Positions 52,236 through 61,485 of a stretch of DNA of 64,000 nucleotides are shown here, piece by piece. How positions within the stretch are numbered: the stretch's first letter is position 1; each line of letters opens with the position of its first letter. The notes below the pieces were generated by a model. That model saw only the letters and a list, made by a program, of their open reading frames with translations. It was not told where the DNA came from and searched no databases. Source of the DNA: Phytopseudomonas straminea (GTDB lineage Bacteria > Pseudomonadota > Gammaproteobacteria > Pseudomonadales > Pseudomonadaceae); contig NZ_FOMO01000005.1 of assembly GCF_900112645.1 (NCBI RefSeq), forward strand, positions 385,926 to 449,925, written 5' to 3'. The translations under genes and the position numbers were made by a program.

Positions 52236-52682
52236 CTAGTGCCGATGCGCCCGGCCGACATGAGAAACATCCTTCTCGGCGTGCAGCGTATCGCTGGTAC
52301 TGAGTTGCCGGATGATCTCGCACGGCGATGATTGCTGATCCGCCAGGCAGCTGTTGCGCAGCTCGACCAGTTGCTCCTGCAGCGACTGCAGGCTGGCGAT
52401 CCGCGCGTTGACGTGCTCGATATGCTCGTCGATCAGGCTGTTGATGGCCTCGCAGTTTTCCGCTGGCCGGCCGCGCAGGCTGAGCAGCTCACGAATTTCG
52501 TCGAGCGTCATGTCCAGGGTGCGGCAATTGCGGATGAAGGTCAGCCGCTCGACGTGCTCCGGCAGGTAAAGACGGTAGTTGCCTTCGCTACGCTGGGGCG
52601 CGGGCAGCAATCCTTCACGCTCGTAATAGCGGATGGTTTCCACCTGACAACCGGTAACCGTCGCCAATTCGCCAATTTTCAT
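52236..52682 (-). CDS. cadR: Cd(II)/Pb(II)-responsive MerR-family regulator
   Basis: 148 residues from ATG at 52682 (GGAGG 9 bases upstream). MerR HTH: GELATVTGCQVETIRYYERE. Metal ligands expected in CadR/PbrR are the Cys in AENCEAINSL and in RNSCLADQQSSPCEII; the tail HVGRAHRH is His-rich. It represses then activates cadA by twisting the divergent promoter. Confidence 0.93.
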   Translation of the reverse strand: MKIGELATVTGCQVETIRYYEREGLLPAPQRSEGNYRLYLPEHVERLTFIRNCRTLDMTLDEIRELLSLRGRPAENCEAINSLIDEHIEHVNARIASLQSLQEQLVELRNSCLADQQSSPCEIIRQLSTSDTLHAEKDVSHVGRAHRH

Positions 52683-52701
52683 GATCACTTTCCTCCGATG
52701 C

Positions 52702-52732
52702 TTGACCCTATAGTGGCTACAGGGTGTTCACT
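52702..52732 (+). promoter_or_regulatory. MerR-type promoter and operator of cadA
   Basis: TTGACC at 52702-52707 and a -10-like element near 52727-52732 have a long 19-bp spacer that contains the dyad ACCCTATAGTGGCTACAGGGT (52705-52725), as in PbrR/CadR promoters. Long spacers are the hallmark of MerR-activated promoters. Confidence 0.88.
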
Positions 52733-52760
52733 CTGCAACAGGATAGTTGGGAGAGCCCCC

Positions 52761-55211
52761 ATGTCGAATTGCTGTGATCATGACCATGCTCCAAAACCCG
52801 TACACCCTCAGGCAGGCTGCTGCGCGAGCGATACGAAGCCTGCGTGCTGCACGCCGGGCAGCCAATTGGTCGCGGGAATCAGTGAGCCTGCAGGCAGCCA
52901 GGCAGATCTCGCCACGGAGAGCAGTGCACTGCGCATCGAACAGATGTGCTGCCCGACCGAGGAGAGCCTGATCCGCGGCAAGCTGCAGCCCATGCCCGAG
53001 GTGCACGACCTGCAGTTCAATCTGCTCAACCGCAGCCTTGTCGTCGAGCATCAGGCCGGCGCCGCGCCGCAGGTGATCGCGGCGATCGCCAGCCTGGGCA
53101 TGCAGGCGCTACCCCTGGCCGCCGAGACCCGCGTGCGTATCGAGCAGATGGACTGCCCGACCGAGGAACGCCTGATCAGCGACAAGCTGGCCCATCAGCC
53201 CGGCATCGAGGCGCTGCAGTTCAACCTCATGCAGCGGGTGCTGACCATTCGCCACCGCCCGGACGCCCTGGAGCCCGCCCTGCTGGCGATCCGCGGGCTC
53301 GGCTTCACCCCACAACTCGAAAGCGAAGCCCAGGCCGCGCCCGCCGAGCCTGTGGCCAGCGGCTTGCCGTGGCGGCTGATCGGTGCCGGCGTGGCCGCCT
53401 TCATGGCCGAACTGGTGCACTTCACCGACAGCGCGCCGGAGTGGGTGGTCGCACTGATCGCCCTGGGCGCCATCCTCACGGCTGGGCTCGACGTCTACAA
53501 GAAGGGCTGGATCGCCCTGAAAAACTTCAACCTGAACATCAATGCGCTGATGAGCATCGCCGTGACCGGCGCCGTGCTGATCGGGCAGTGGCCCGAGGCG
53601 GCCATGGTCATGGTGCTGTTCGCCATCGCCGAGCGGATCGAGGCGAAATCCCTGGATCGCGCCCGCAACGCTATTCGCGGCCTGATGGCCCTGACCCCGG
53701 AACAGGCGACGGTACGCCAGGCCGACGGCAGCTGGCAGGCGCTCGACGTCGCCCAGGTGGCCATCGGCAGCGTGGTGAGGGTGCGACCGGGTGAGCGCAT
53801 CGGCCTCGACGGCCAGGTACTCGACGGGCACTCGACGGTGGACCAGTCGCCAATCACCGGGGAAAACCTGCCCATCGAGAAAACCGTGGGCGATACCCTG
53901 TTCGCCGGCACCATCAACCAGGGCGGCGCACTGGAATACCAGGTCAGCGCCGCAGCCAGCAATAGCGCGTTGGCACGCATCATCAAGGCCGTCGAAGAGG
54001 CTCAAGGCGCACGCGCACCGACGCAGCGCTTCGTCGACCGTTTCGCGCGCATCTACACGCCGCTGGTGTTCCTGCTCTCCCTGGCGGTGGCCGTGGTGCC
54101 GCCATTGTTGCTGGGTGGCAGCTGGTTCGACTGGGTGTATCGCGCCCTGGTCCTGCTGGTGGTCGCCTGCCCTTGTGCGCTGGTGATTTCCACGCCGGTA
54201 AGCATCGTCAGCGGCCTCGCCGCAGCGGCGCGCAAGGGCATTCTGGTCAAAGGCGGCGTGTACCTGGAAAACGGCCGACACATCACTCACCTGGCGTTGG
54301 ACAAGACCGGCACCCTCACCCACGGCAAGCCGGTGCAGACCGACTACCAGGCGCTGGGCGAGGATGCCGCCCGTTACCACATACTCGCCGCCAGCCTGGC
54401 TGCCCGTTCCGACCACCCGGTTTCCCTGGCGGTGGCCAGTGCAGCCCGGCAACAGGGTATCGAGCTGGCCGAGGTACAGGCATTCGAAGCCCTGGCCGGG
54501 CGCGGCGTGCGGGGCGTGATCGATGGCCAGCGCTACCAATTGGGCAACCATCGCCTGCTCGAGGAGCTGGGCCTGTGTTCGGCGGCGCTCGAAACCCGAC
54601 TCGATGAACTCGAGCGCCAGGGCAAGACGGTGATCGTGCTCAGCGACGAAACCCGCCCCCTGGCCCTGTTCGCCGTCGCCGATACCTTGAAGGACAGCAG
54701 CCGCGAGGCCATCGCCAGCCTCCACGCCATGGGCATCAAGACCATCATGCTGACCGGCGACAACCAGCACACCGCCCAGGCCATCGCCGCCCAGGTTGGC
54801 ATCGACGAGGCCCGCGGCGACCTGCTGCCCACCGACAAACTGGCAACCGTCGAAACCCTGCTCGCACAGAAAGGCGTGGTGGCCATGGTCGGTGACGGCA
54901 TCAACGACGCCCCAGCCCTGGCACGCGCCGATGTCGGTTTCGCCATGGCTGCGATCGGCACCGACACGGCCATCGAAACCGCCGACGTGGCGATCATGGA
55001 CGACGACCTGCGCAAGATCCCGGCGTTCATCCGCCTGTCTCAGCAGACCGCGGCGATCCTCAAGCAGAACATCGTGCTGGCCCTGGGCATCAAGGCAGTC
55101 TTCCTGGCCATGACCGTCACCGGCCACGCCACCATGTGGATGGCGGTGTTCGCCGATGTCGGCGTGAGCCTGCTGGTGGTGTTCAATGGGTTGCGGTTGT
55201 TGCGAAAGTAG
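52761..55211 (+). CDS. cadA: Cadmium/zinc/lead-transporting P1B-type ATPase
   Basis: 816 residues; ATG at 52761. The N-terminus is Cys/His-rich (CCDHDHAPKP, AGCCASDTKPACCTPG), then two HMA-like domains (IEQMCCPTEESLI near 60, IEQMDCPTEERLI near 125). Membrane motor: CPCALVIST near 470, DKTGTLTHGK with the phosphorylated Asp near 514, and GDGINDAPAL near 711. Exports Cd, Zn or Pb; regulated by the divergent cadR. Duplicated HMA domains are less usual. Confidence 0.96.
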   Translation: MSNCCDHDHAPKPVHPQAGCCASDTKPACCTPGSQLVAGISEPAGSQADLATESSALRIEQMCCPTEESLIRGKLQPMPEVHDLQFNLLNRSLVVEHQAGAAPQVIAAIASLGMQALPLAAETRVRIEQMDCPTEERLISDKLAHQPGIEALQFNLMQRVLTIRHRPDALEPALLAIRGLGFTPQLESEAQAAPAEPVASGLPWRLIGAGVAAFMAELVHFTDSAPEWVVALIALGAILTAGLDVYKKGWIALKNFNLNINALMSIAVTGAVLIGQWPEAAMVMVLFAIAERIEAKSLDRARNAIRGLMALTPEQATVRQADGSWQALDVAQVAIGSVVRVRPGERIGLDGQVLDGHSTVDQSPITGENLPIEKTVGDTLFAGTINQGGALEYQVSAAASNSALARIIKAVEEAQGARAPTQRFVDRFARIYTPLVFLLSLAVAVVPPLLLGGSWFDWVYRALVLLVVACPCALVISTPVSIVSGLAAAARKGILVKGGVYLENGRHITHLALDKTGTLTHGKPVQTDYQALGEDAARYHILAASLAARSDHPVSLAVASAARQQGIELAEVQAFEALAGRGVRGVIDGQRYQLGNHRLLEELGLCSAALETRLDELERQGKTVIVLSDETRPLALFAVADTLKDSSREAIASLHAMGIKTIMLTGDNQHTAQAIAAQVGIDEARGDLLPTDKLATVETLLAQKGVVAMVGDGINDAPALARADVGFAMAAIGTDTAIETADVAIMDDDLRKIPAFIRLSQQTAAILKQNIVLALGIKAVFLAMTVTGHATMWMAVFADVGVSLLVVFNGLRLLRK

Positions 55212-55222
55212 TCATTTGCGTC

Positions 55223-55330
55223 TGTAGCCCGTCACTGAGCGAAGCGATGTGCGGGAGCGGTTTCGCTATCGGCATGTGTAAGCAGCGAAAACCGATCCCT
55301 GGGTTTCGCTGCGCTCTACGCCAGGCTACA
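55223..55330. repeat. GTAGCCC/GGCTAC bracketed intergenic repeat
   Basis: Begins TGTAGCC (55223-55229) and ends GGCTACA (55324-55330), with internal inverted segments around GCGAAGCG and CGCTGCGC. It looks like a pair of the short repeats of 48473 and 51032 in opposite orientation, located between cadA and the GST gene. Confidence 0.6.
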
Positions 55331-55346
55331 AGAGCGGACGCTGCTA

Positions 55347-55949
55347 TCAGCCCAGCATGGTCACGTGTTTCGGGTGGCTGGCGATGCGATCCAGCCAGGC
55401 ATTGATGGCCGGGTAAGCGCTGAGGTCGAAGCCACCCTCGTGAGCCACATGGGTGTAGGCGTACAGGGCGATGTCGGCGATGGTGTAGCGATCGCCAACC
55501 AGATACGGCGTCTGCTGCAGTTGCCGCTCCATCACCCGCAGCGCCTTGTGGCCGCGAACCTGGCAGACCTTGTATTCCTCCTGACGGTCAGCCGGCATGC
55601 CCTGGTACAGCTGAATGAAACGCGCCACCGCCACATACGGCTCATGGCTGTACTGCTCGAAGAACTGCCACTGCAACACCTGGGTACGCAGGCATGGCTC
55701 GGTCTCGAGGAATTCGCTGCCATCGGCCAGGAAGTTGAGGATGGCGTTGGACTCCCACAGACAGGTGCCGTCTTCCAGTTCGAGCACCGGAATCTTGCCG
55801 TTGGGGTTCTTGGCCAGGAACTCGGGCCGCTGGGTATCGCCATTGAGAATATCGATAGGCACCCACTCGAACGGTTTGCCCAACAGGCTGAGCATCAGCT
55901 TGACCTTGTAGCAGTTGCCCGAGCGGTAATCGCCATACACCTTGTACAT
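55347..55949 (-). CDS. Glutathione S-transferase
   Basis: 200 residues; ATG at 55949 preceded by GGGGGGATGAAC. Thioredoxin-fold N-terminal domain (YGDYRSGNCYKVKLMLSLLG, NPNGKIPVLELEDG, LWESNAILNFLADG) and a helical C-terminal domain (VGDRYTIADIALYAYTHVAH). Probably detoxifies electrophiles. Its upstream end lies next to the aminotransferase gene, in the same direction. Confidence 0.92.
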   Translation of the reverse strand: MYKVYGDYRSGNCYKVKLMLSLLGKPFEWVPIDILNGDTQRPEFLAKNPNGKIPVLELEDGTCLWESNAILNFLADGSEFLETEPCLRTQVLQWQFFEQYSHEPYVAVARFIQLYQGMPADRQEEYKVCQVRGHKALRVMERQLQQTPYLVGDRYTIADIALYAYTHVAHEGGFDLSAYPAINAWLDRIASHPKHVTMLG

Positions 55950-55972
55950 GTTCATCCCCCCGTTGCCGATAA

Positions 55973-57139
55973 TCACGCCGCGTCCGCGGCCAATCCCTGA
56001 CGTACCACGCCAGCCAACCGGCGTAGCCCTTCATCCAGGCGCTCCGGTGCCACGTGGCTGAAGTTCAACCGCAGGTAACCGGGCTCACGATCCGGGTCGA
56101 TGAAGAACGGCTCACCCGGCATGAACGCCACGTTCTGCGCCAGCGCCGCATCGAGCAGCAGGCGCGTGTCCTGGGGCTGCTTGAGCTTCAACCAGAAGAA
56201 CAGGCCACCCTGGGGAACCTGCCACTCGGCCAGCTCACTGAAGTGTTCGACGAGCGCCGCCTGCATCGCATCACGGCGCAGGCGATAAAAATCTCGCAGC
56301 TCGGCCAGGTGCTCGCGGTATTGCTCGGTACCCAGCCATTGCAGCGCCTGCCATTGGCCGACGCGGTTGGTGTGCAGGTCCGCCGACTGCTTGAGGCGCA
56401 GCAGATGGGGAAACAGATCCGGCGTCGCGATCAGGTAACCGACACGTAGCCCGGGCAGCAGCGTCTTGGAAACGGTACCGGTATAGATCCAGCTGGCCTT
56501 GCGCAGGCGGCTGACGATGGGCGTGGCACTGCCGGCGTCGAACACCAGCTCGCGGTACGGCTCATCCTCGATCAGCGTGACCTGATAACGATCCAGCAGG
56601 GCCGCCACGGCGTCGCGCTTGGCTTCGCTGTAGCGCACCGCACTGGGATTCTGGAAGGTTGGAATCAGGTAAGCGAACGCCGGGCGCTGGCGCTCCAGCT
56701 GCGCTTCGAGCGCTTGCAGCTGCGGGCCGTCGGCCTCCTGGGGCACGGCCACGCAATCGGCACCGAACAGCTGAAACGCCTGCAAGGCCGCCAGGTAGGT
56801 TGGCGCTTCGAGCAGCACCTTGGTGCCCGGGTCGATGAACAGCTTGCTGGCCAGGTCCAGGGTCTGCTGCGAGCCACTGACGATAAGTACCTGGCTGGCT
56901 TCGCAGGGCACACCCAGCAGGCGGGCCTCTGCGGCGATGGCTTCACGCAATGCCGGCTCGCCCTCGCTCATGCCGTATTGCCCCATGCCGGTGGGCATCT
57001 GCGACCAATCGAGCACCGGCAGCATTTCCTCGGCCGGCAGGCCACCGGCGAACGACATCACTTCCGGGCGCTGGGCGGCTGCGAGGATTTCGCGAATCAG
57101 GGAGCTTTTCAGGCGGGTGATGCGTTCGGAGAAGGCCAT
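55973..57139 (-). CDS. PLP-dependent class I aminotransferase
   Basis: 388 residues. Fold-type I: MSFAGGLPAEEMLPV, VSGSQQTLDLASKLFIDPGT and the PLP-lysine in TGTVSKTLLPGLRVGYL; the C-terminal GEPFFIDPDREPGYLRLNFS is typical of LysN/2-aminoadipate-type enzymes. Substrate unknown. Divergent from a MarR gene, which may control it. Confidence 0.92.
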   Translation of the reverse strand: MAFSERITRLKSSLIREILAAAQRPEVMSFAGGLPAEEMLPVLDWSQMPTGMGQYGMSEGEPALREAIAAEARLLGVPCEASQVLIVSGSQQTLDLASKLFIDPGTKVLLEAPTYLAALQAFQLFGADCVAVPQEADGPQLQALEAQLERQRPAFAYLIPTFQNPSAVRYSEAKRDAVAALLDRYQVTLIEDEPYRELVFDAGSATPIVSRLRKASWIYTGTVSKTLLPGLRVGYLIATPDLFPHLLRLKQSADLHTNRVGQWQALQWLGTEQYREHLAELRDFYRLRRDAMQAALVEHFSELAEWQVPQGGLFFWLKLKQPQDTRLLLDAALAQNVAFMPGEPFFIDPDREPGYLRLNFSHVAPERLDEGLRRLAGVVRQGLAADAA

Positions 57140-57219
57140 GGGGTCACCAGATGATAATTCATGGAAACTAGGTCAAACTGCTTGACCGAAAGTACGACGC
57201 CCGAGATATATACGTCAAC

Positions 57220-57666
57220 ATGATTGACCTTAAAAATTCAGCCGATCAGCAAACCGCGATGGAAGCCTTCTTCTTCGGCTACCAAGCGTTCACCGCCAAG
57301 GCCGACGAAATGCTCGCCCGCCGCGGCCTGTCGCGGGTGCATCAGCGCATCCTGTTCTTCATCGCCCGACATCCGGGGCTGAGTGTCAGCGAGCTACTCG
57401 GTTACCTGGGGGTGAGCAAACAGGCGCTGAGCATCCCGCTGCGCCAGCTGATGGAAATGCACCTGACCCAGAGCGTCACCGCCGAGGACGACAAGCGCAA
57501 ACGCCTGCTCGGCCTCACCGCCGAGGGTGCCAAGCTGGAGCGTGCGCTACGCCGCGAGCAGGTCAAGCTGCTGCAGCGCGCCTTCGACGAAAGCGGCAAA
57601 CACGCAGTGGATGGGTGGTTGGCAGTGAACAAGGCGCTCAGCGGTACAGGTCACGCCGCCGAGTGA
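57220..57666 (+). CDS. MarR-family transcription regulator
   Basis: 148 residues. Winged helix: LSVSELLGYLGVSKQALSIP and EMHLTQSVTAEDDKRKRLLG with the wing Asp-Asp-Lys-Arg. It begins 80 bases from the divergent aminotransferase. Likely autoregulated from that gap. Confidence 0.92.
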   Translation: MIDLKNSADQQTAMEAFFFGYQAFTAKADEMLARRGLSRVHQRILFFIARHPGLSVSELLGYLGVSKQALSIPLRQLMEMHLTQSVTAEDDKRKRLLGLTAEGAKLERALRREQVKLLQRAFDESGKHAVDGWLAVNKALSGTGHAAE

Positions 57667-57762
57667 TGTGAGCGCAACTGTACGGTTATTTATCGCGAGG
57701 GCTGTACGGCGACGAGCTGGGCCAATGCCCTTATCGTCGTCGCTCAATCAGGAGAACCTGTA

Positions 57763-58377
57763 ATGACAACGGAACTGCTACTCGCCTTCGTCGCCTTCGC
57801 TTTCGTCACCTCGATCACGCCTGGCCCCAACAACATGATGCTGCTCGCCTCCGGGGTGAACTTCGGGTTGCGCCGCAGCCTGCCGCACATGCTGGGCATC
57901 AGCCTTGGCTTCATGGTGCTGATCATCTGCGTGGGACTGGGCCTGGGTCAGCTGTTCGAGCAGCTTCCGGTGCTGTACACCTTGCTCCGTTACCTGGGCG
58001 CCGCCTACCTGCTTTACCTGGCCTGGAAAATCGCCCGCTCCGGCGCGCCGGACAGCACCGGTGGCGAACGCGGCAAGCCCTTCACGCTTCTGCAGGCTGC
58101 GGCGTTCCAGTGGGTCAATCCCAAGGCGTGGGTCATGGCCATCGGCGCCATCGCCACCTACACCCCGCAAGAGAATTTCCTGATCAACGTGCTGCTGATC
58201 GCCGCGCTCTTCGCCGTGGTCGGCGGACCCTGCGTAGGCCTGTGGACGGTGGCTGGCAGCCTGCTGCGCAACTGGCTGCGCAATGCCACGGTGCTGCGCG
58301 TCTTCAATGTCGGCATGGCCGTGCTGCTGGTGATCTCGCTGTACCCGATTCTCGCCGACCTCAAAGGAGTGCTGTAA
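57763..58377 (+). CDS. LysE/RhtB family exporter
   Basis: 204 residues, about six membrane segments. FVTSITPGPNNMMLLASGVN is the family signature. The stop overlaps the start of the next transporter (TAATG), so the two are coupled. Amino-acid export inferred. A different copy from the one carried by the prophage. Confidence 0.93.
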   Translation: MTTELLLAFVAFAFVTSITPGPNNMMLLASGVNFGLRRSLPHMLGISLGFMVLIICVGLGLGQLFEQLPVLYTLLRYLGAAYLLYLAWKIARSGAPDSTGGERGKPFTLLQAAAFQWVNPKAWVMAIGAIATYTPQENFLINVLLIAALFAVVGGPCVGLWTVAGSLLRNWLRNATVLRVFNVGMAVLLVISLYPILADLKGVL

Positions 58378-59570
58378 TGCTCGAGAGCAGCCAACCGCGC
58401 CTGCGCCCGCTGGCCGATACCTCCACCGCTGCCGTGGTGGCCGGCTTCATCGGCATGCTCACTGGCTATACCAGCTCCCTAGTGCTGATGTTCCAGGCAG
58501 GCCAGGCAGCCGGGCTGAGCAGCGGGCAGATTTCCTCGTGGATCTGGGCGCTGTCGATCGGCATGGCGGTGACCTGCATCGGCCTGTCACTGCGCTACCG
58601 CGCCCCGGTGATGGTCGCCTGGTCGACGCCTGGAGCGGCGCTGCTGATCACCAGCCTGCCCGGCGTGCCGTACAGTGAAGCGATCGGCGCCTACATCGTT
58701 TGCTCGGCACTGATTCTGGTCTGCGGCCTGACCGGCAGTTTCGACCGCATCATGCGCCGCATCCCTGGTTCCATCGCTGCGGCGCTGCTGGCCGGCGTGC
58801 TGTTCAAGATCGCCCTGGAAATCTGCGTGGCCGCCGAGCAACAACCGCTGCTGGTGATCGCCATGCTGTTCACCTACCTGCTGGGCAAGCGCCTGCAGCC
58901 GCGTTACGCCGTGCTCGGTGCGCTGGTGGTCGGCTGCGTGCTGGCCGGCGCGCTGGGGCTGCTGAACTTTTCCCAGTTCGAGCTGCAACTGGCGACCCCT
59001 GAGTGGACCACGCCGAGCTTCTCCATCGCCGCGGCGATCAGCATTGGCATTCCGCTGTTCATCGTCGCCATGGCCTCGCAGAACCTGCCGGGCATGGCCG
59101 TACTGCGCGCCAACGGCTACGACGTACCGGCCTCGCCGCTGCTCAACACCACCAGCCTGGTATCGATCCTGATGGCGCCCTTCGGCTCCCACGGCATCCA
59201 CATGGCGGCCATCAGCGCGGCGATCTGCGCCGGCCCGGAAGCCCACGAAGATCCGCGCAAACGTTACACCGCCGCGGTCTGGTGCGGGATTTTCTACGGG
59301 ATCGCCGGGCTATTCGGCGCCACCCTCGCCGCCCTGTTCGCCGCCCTGCCGAAGGCGCTGATTCTTTCGGTGGCGGCGCTGGCGCTGTTCGCTTCGATCA
59401 TCGGCGGCCTGACCCAGGCCATGGGCGAGCCAAGGGAACGCGAAGCGGCGCTGATCACCTTTCTGGTCACCGCGTCGGGCATGACGCTGTTCGGCGTCGG
59501 CTCGGCGTTCTGGGGTATCGTCGCCGGGTTGCTGACGCTAGTGCTGCTCAATGGCGGGAAACGTACCTGA
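58377..59570 (+). CDS. Benzoate/H+ symporter family transporter (BenE-like)
   Basis: 397 residues with about twelve membrane segments. VAWSTPGAALLITSLPGVPY and MASQNLPGMAVLRANGYDVP, then FGSHGIHMAAISAAICAGPE, are BenE features. It is the middle gene of a LysE-BenE-DapF-like operon, which does not fit an aromatic-degradation role, so substrate is open. Confidence 0.9.
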   Translation: MLESSQPRLRPLADTSTAAVVAGFIGMLTGYTSSLVLMFQAGQAAGLSSGQISSWIWALSIGMAVTCIGLSLRYRAPVMVAWSTPGAALLITSLPGVPYSEAIGAYIVCSALILVCGLTGSFDRIMRRIPGSIAAALLAGVLFKIALEICVAAEQQPLLVIAMLFTYLLGKRLQPRYAVLGALVVGCVLAGALGLLNFSQFELQLATPEWTTPSFSIAAAISIGIPLFIVAMASQNLPGMAVLRANGYDVPASPLLNTTSLVSILMAPFGSHGIHMAAISAAICAGPEAHEDPRKRYTAAVWCGIFYGIAGLFGATLAALFAALPKALILSVAALALFASIIGGLTQAMGEPREREAALITFLVTASGMTLFGVGSAFWGIVAGLLTLVLLNGGKRT

Positions 59571-60372
59571 ATTGCGCTTTCACAAAATGCACGCCAACGG
59601 GGACGACTTCCTACTGGTCGACTCGAGAGACAAGCACAACCCCGTGACGAGCGATCTGGTTCGATACCTCGCTGACCGAAACCACGGAATTGGCTTCAAT
59701 CAGTTGGCAGTGCTGCTCGCATGCGATGACGCCGATGCACACCTGCTGTTCTGGAACGCTGACGGCAGCGTACTCAACGCCTGCGGCAGCGCGACGCGCG
59801 GGGCGGCCGACCTGCTGATGAACGAGTCGAATGCCACTCAGGTGACCGTTCGAACCGGGCGCGGCTTGCTGACCTGCGAACGGACCAGCAGCGGTGCCAT
59901 TACCGTGGACATGGGCGAACCACTGCTTGGGTGGGCGGACGTCCCCCTGGCAGAGGCGCAGGACACGCTCGCCCTGTCACTCGCGGGTAAACCCGCGGCC
60001 TGCAGCATGGGCAATCCGCATTGCACCTATTTCGTCGATGATCTGGCCCACCTCGATGTTGCAGCCCAAGGGACGGTGATCGAAACTCACCCCTTGTTCC
60101 CCCGCAAGACCAACGTCCACTTCGTCCAGGTCATCAACCGCCGGCATATCCGGTTGCGCATCTGGGAGCGCGGTGGCGGTGTTCCCCTCGGTTCAGGCTC
60201 CTGCTCGTGCGCAGCGGCAGTCAATGGAATCAGGCGCGGCCTGCTGGACAGCACCGTCGAGGTCGAATGCGATGGGGGTATCGTGACGGTTCAGTGGGAT
60301 GGCATCGGCCCGGTCTTTCTCACCGGGCCGGTAACGCGCAGCTTTTCAGGCATCGTTACAGACGGCAACTGA
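59551..60372 (+). CDS. DapF-like epimerase homologue with an altered active site
   Basis: 273 residues, DapF fold. The first catalytic Cys is kept (LNACGSATRGAADLL). In the second motif the usual E-R-G-V-G-E-T-L-A-C-G-T-G is RGGGVPLGSGSCSCA, so by my alignment the catalytic Cys is Ser and the neighbouring Glu is Val. A normal diaminopimelate epimerase reaction is therefore doubtful. Overlaps the BenE-like gene by 20 bases. A second DapF elsewhere is likely to do the cell-wall job. Confidence 0.85.
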   Translation: MAGNVPELRFHKMHANGDDFLLVDSRDKHNPVTSDLVRYLADRNHGIGFNQLAVLLACDDADAHLLFWNADGSVLNACGSATRGAADLLMNESNATQVTVRTGRGLLTCERTSSGAITVDMGEPLLGWADVPLAEAQDTLALSLAGKPAACSMGNPHCTYFVDDLAHLDVAAQGTVIETHPLFPRKTNVHFVQVINRRHIRLRIWERGGGVPLGSGSCSCAAAVNGIRRGLLDSTVEVECDGGIVTVQWDGIGPVFLTGPVTRSFSGIVTDGN

Positions 60373-60405
60373 AGTGCCGCAGGCGATTTCAACAACGCTG
60401 CGAAA

Positions 60406-61302
60406 TCAGGCGGGAGACTGGCCCTCGGCCTTCAATTGCTTGCCATGCGCCGCATTCACCCACCAGCCGAAGGCTGCGGCGGTAAAGAACATGATGATGC
60501 TGTAAAGCGCCGCCGGAATCGCCATGGTGCTGTTGTTGAGCAGCACCGGGCTGAGCGCCAGGGCGATGGCCAGGGTGCCGTTGTGGATGCCGATTTCCAT
60601 ACCGATGGCGATGGCCTGGCGCAGGCTCAGCTTGAGCAAGCGCGGCACGAAATAGCCGACCGCCAGGCTCAGCAGGTTGAAGGCCAGGGCCGCTGCGCCG
60701 ACTACCGGCGCGTAGTCGAGCACCGTCTGCCAGTCCTTGACCAGCGCCAGCAAGATGATCAGCAGCAGAAACAGCGCCGAGACGATCTTCACCGGGTTTT
60801 CCATGCGCATCGCGAAACCGGGGAAGCGACTGCGCAGGAACATGCCGATGGCCACCGGCCCCAGCACGATGGCGAACACCTGCACCACCTTGGCGAACTG
60901 CAAGGGAATGGCCTGATCGCCCTCCATGAAATAGGCCAGCGACAGGTTGACGATAAAAGGCATGGTCAGCACCGCAACCACCGAATTCACCGCCGTGAGA
61001 GTGATGTTCAGCGCCACGTCGCCGTGGGCCAGGTGGCTGTAGAGATTGGCGGAGGTGCCGCCGGGCGAGGCTGCCAGCAGCATCATGCCCACCGCCAGAG
61101 CCGGCGCCAGGCCGAACGCCTGAACCATGAAGAAGCAGGCCACCGGCAAAAGCAACAGCTGGCAGAACAGGCCGACCAGCACCGGCTTGGGGTACTTCAC
61201 CACGTGGGTGAAATCCGCCAGGGTCAGCGACAGGCCCAACCCAAGCATGATGATGCCCAGCGCCAGGGGGAGAAACACACTCAGCAAAGGACTTGCAGTC
61301 AT
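60406..61302 (-). CDS. Bile acid:sodium symporter family protein
   Basis: 298 residues with about nine membrane segments. LLAASPGGTSANLYSHLAHG and EIGIHNGTLAIALALSPVLL are BASS-family hallmarks (sodium-binding region). Substrate not predictable; several members carry organic anions or pantoate. Confidence 0.93.
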   Translation of the reverse strand: MTASPLLSVFLPLALGIIMLGLGLSLTLADFTHVVKYPKPVLVGLFCQLLLLPVACFFMVQAFGLAPALAVGMMLLAASPGGTSANLYSHLAHGDVALNITLTAVNSVVAVLTMPFIVNLSLAYFMEGDQAIPLQFAKVVQVFAIVLGPVAIGMFLRSRFPGFAMRMENPVKIVSALFLLLIILLALVKDWQTVLDYAPVVGAAALAFNLLSLAVGYFVPRLLKLSLRQAIAIGMEIGIHNGTLAIALALSPVLLNNSTMAIPAALYSIIMFFTAAAFGWWVNAAHGKQLKAEGQSPA

Positions 61303-61485
61303 CGCTACCTCGATGTGGTCAGACTTCCGTGATCGTGATCCACACTGTAGCGGGCTATCGACGCCTTGCTGGCGGGCGATGACCCCATCAGTTCAATGGA
61401 TCGGCAAACATTCGGCCACTGCGACATGCTTGTCCATCGCAGGCATGAGGATTATCACCACAGCTTATTTCAACGGAGGCTCTCC

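Noticed and set aside
53109..55127. A 672-codon minus-strand open frame over cadA
   Set aside because: Shadow of cadA; no recognised domain or RBS.
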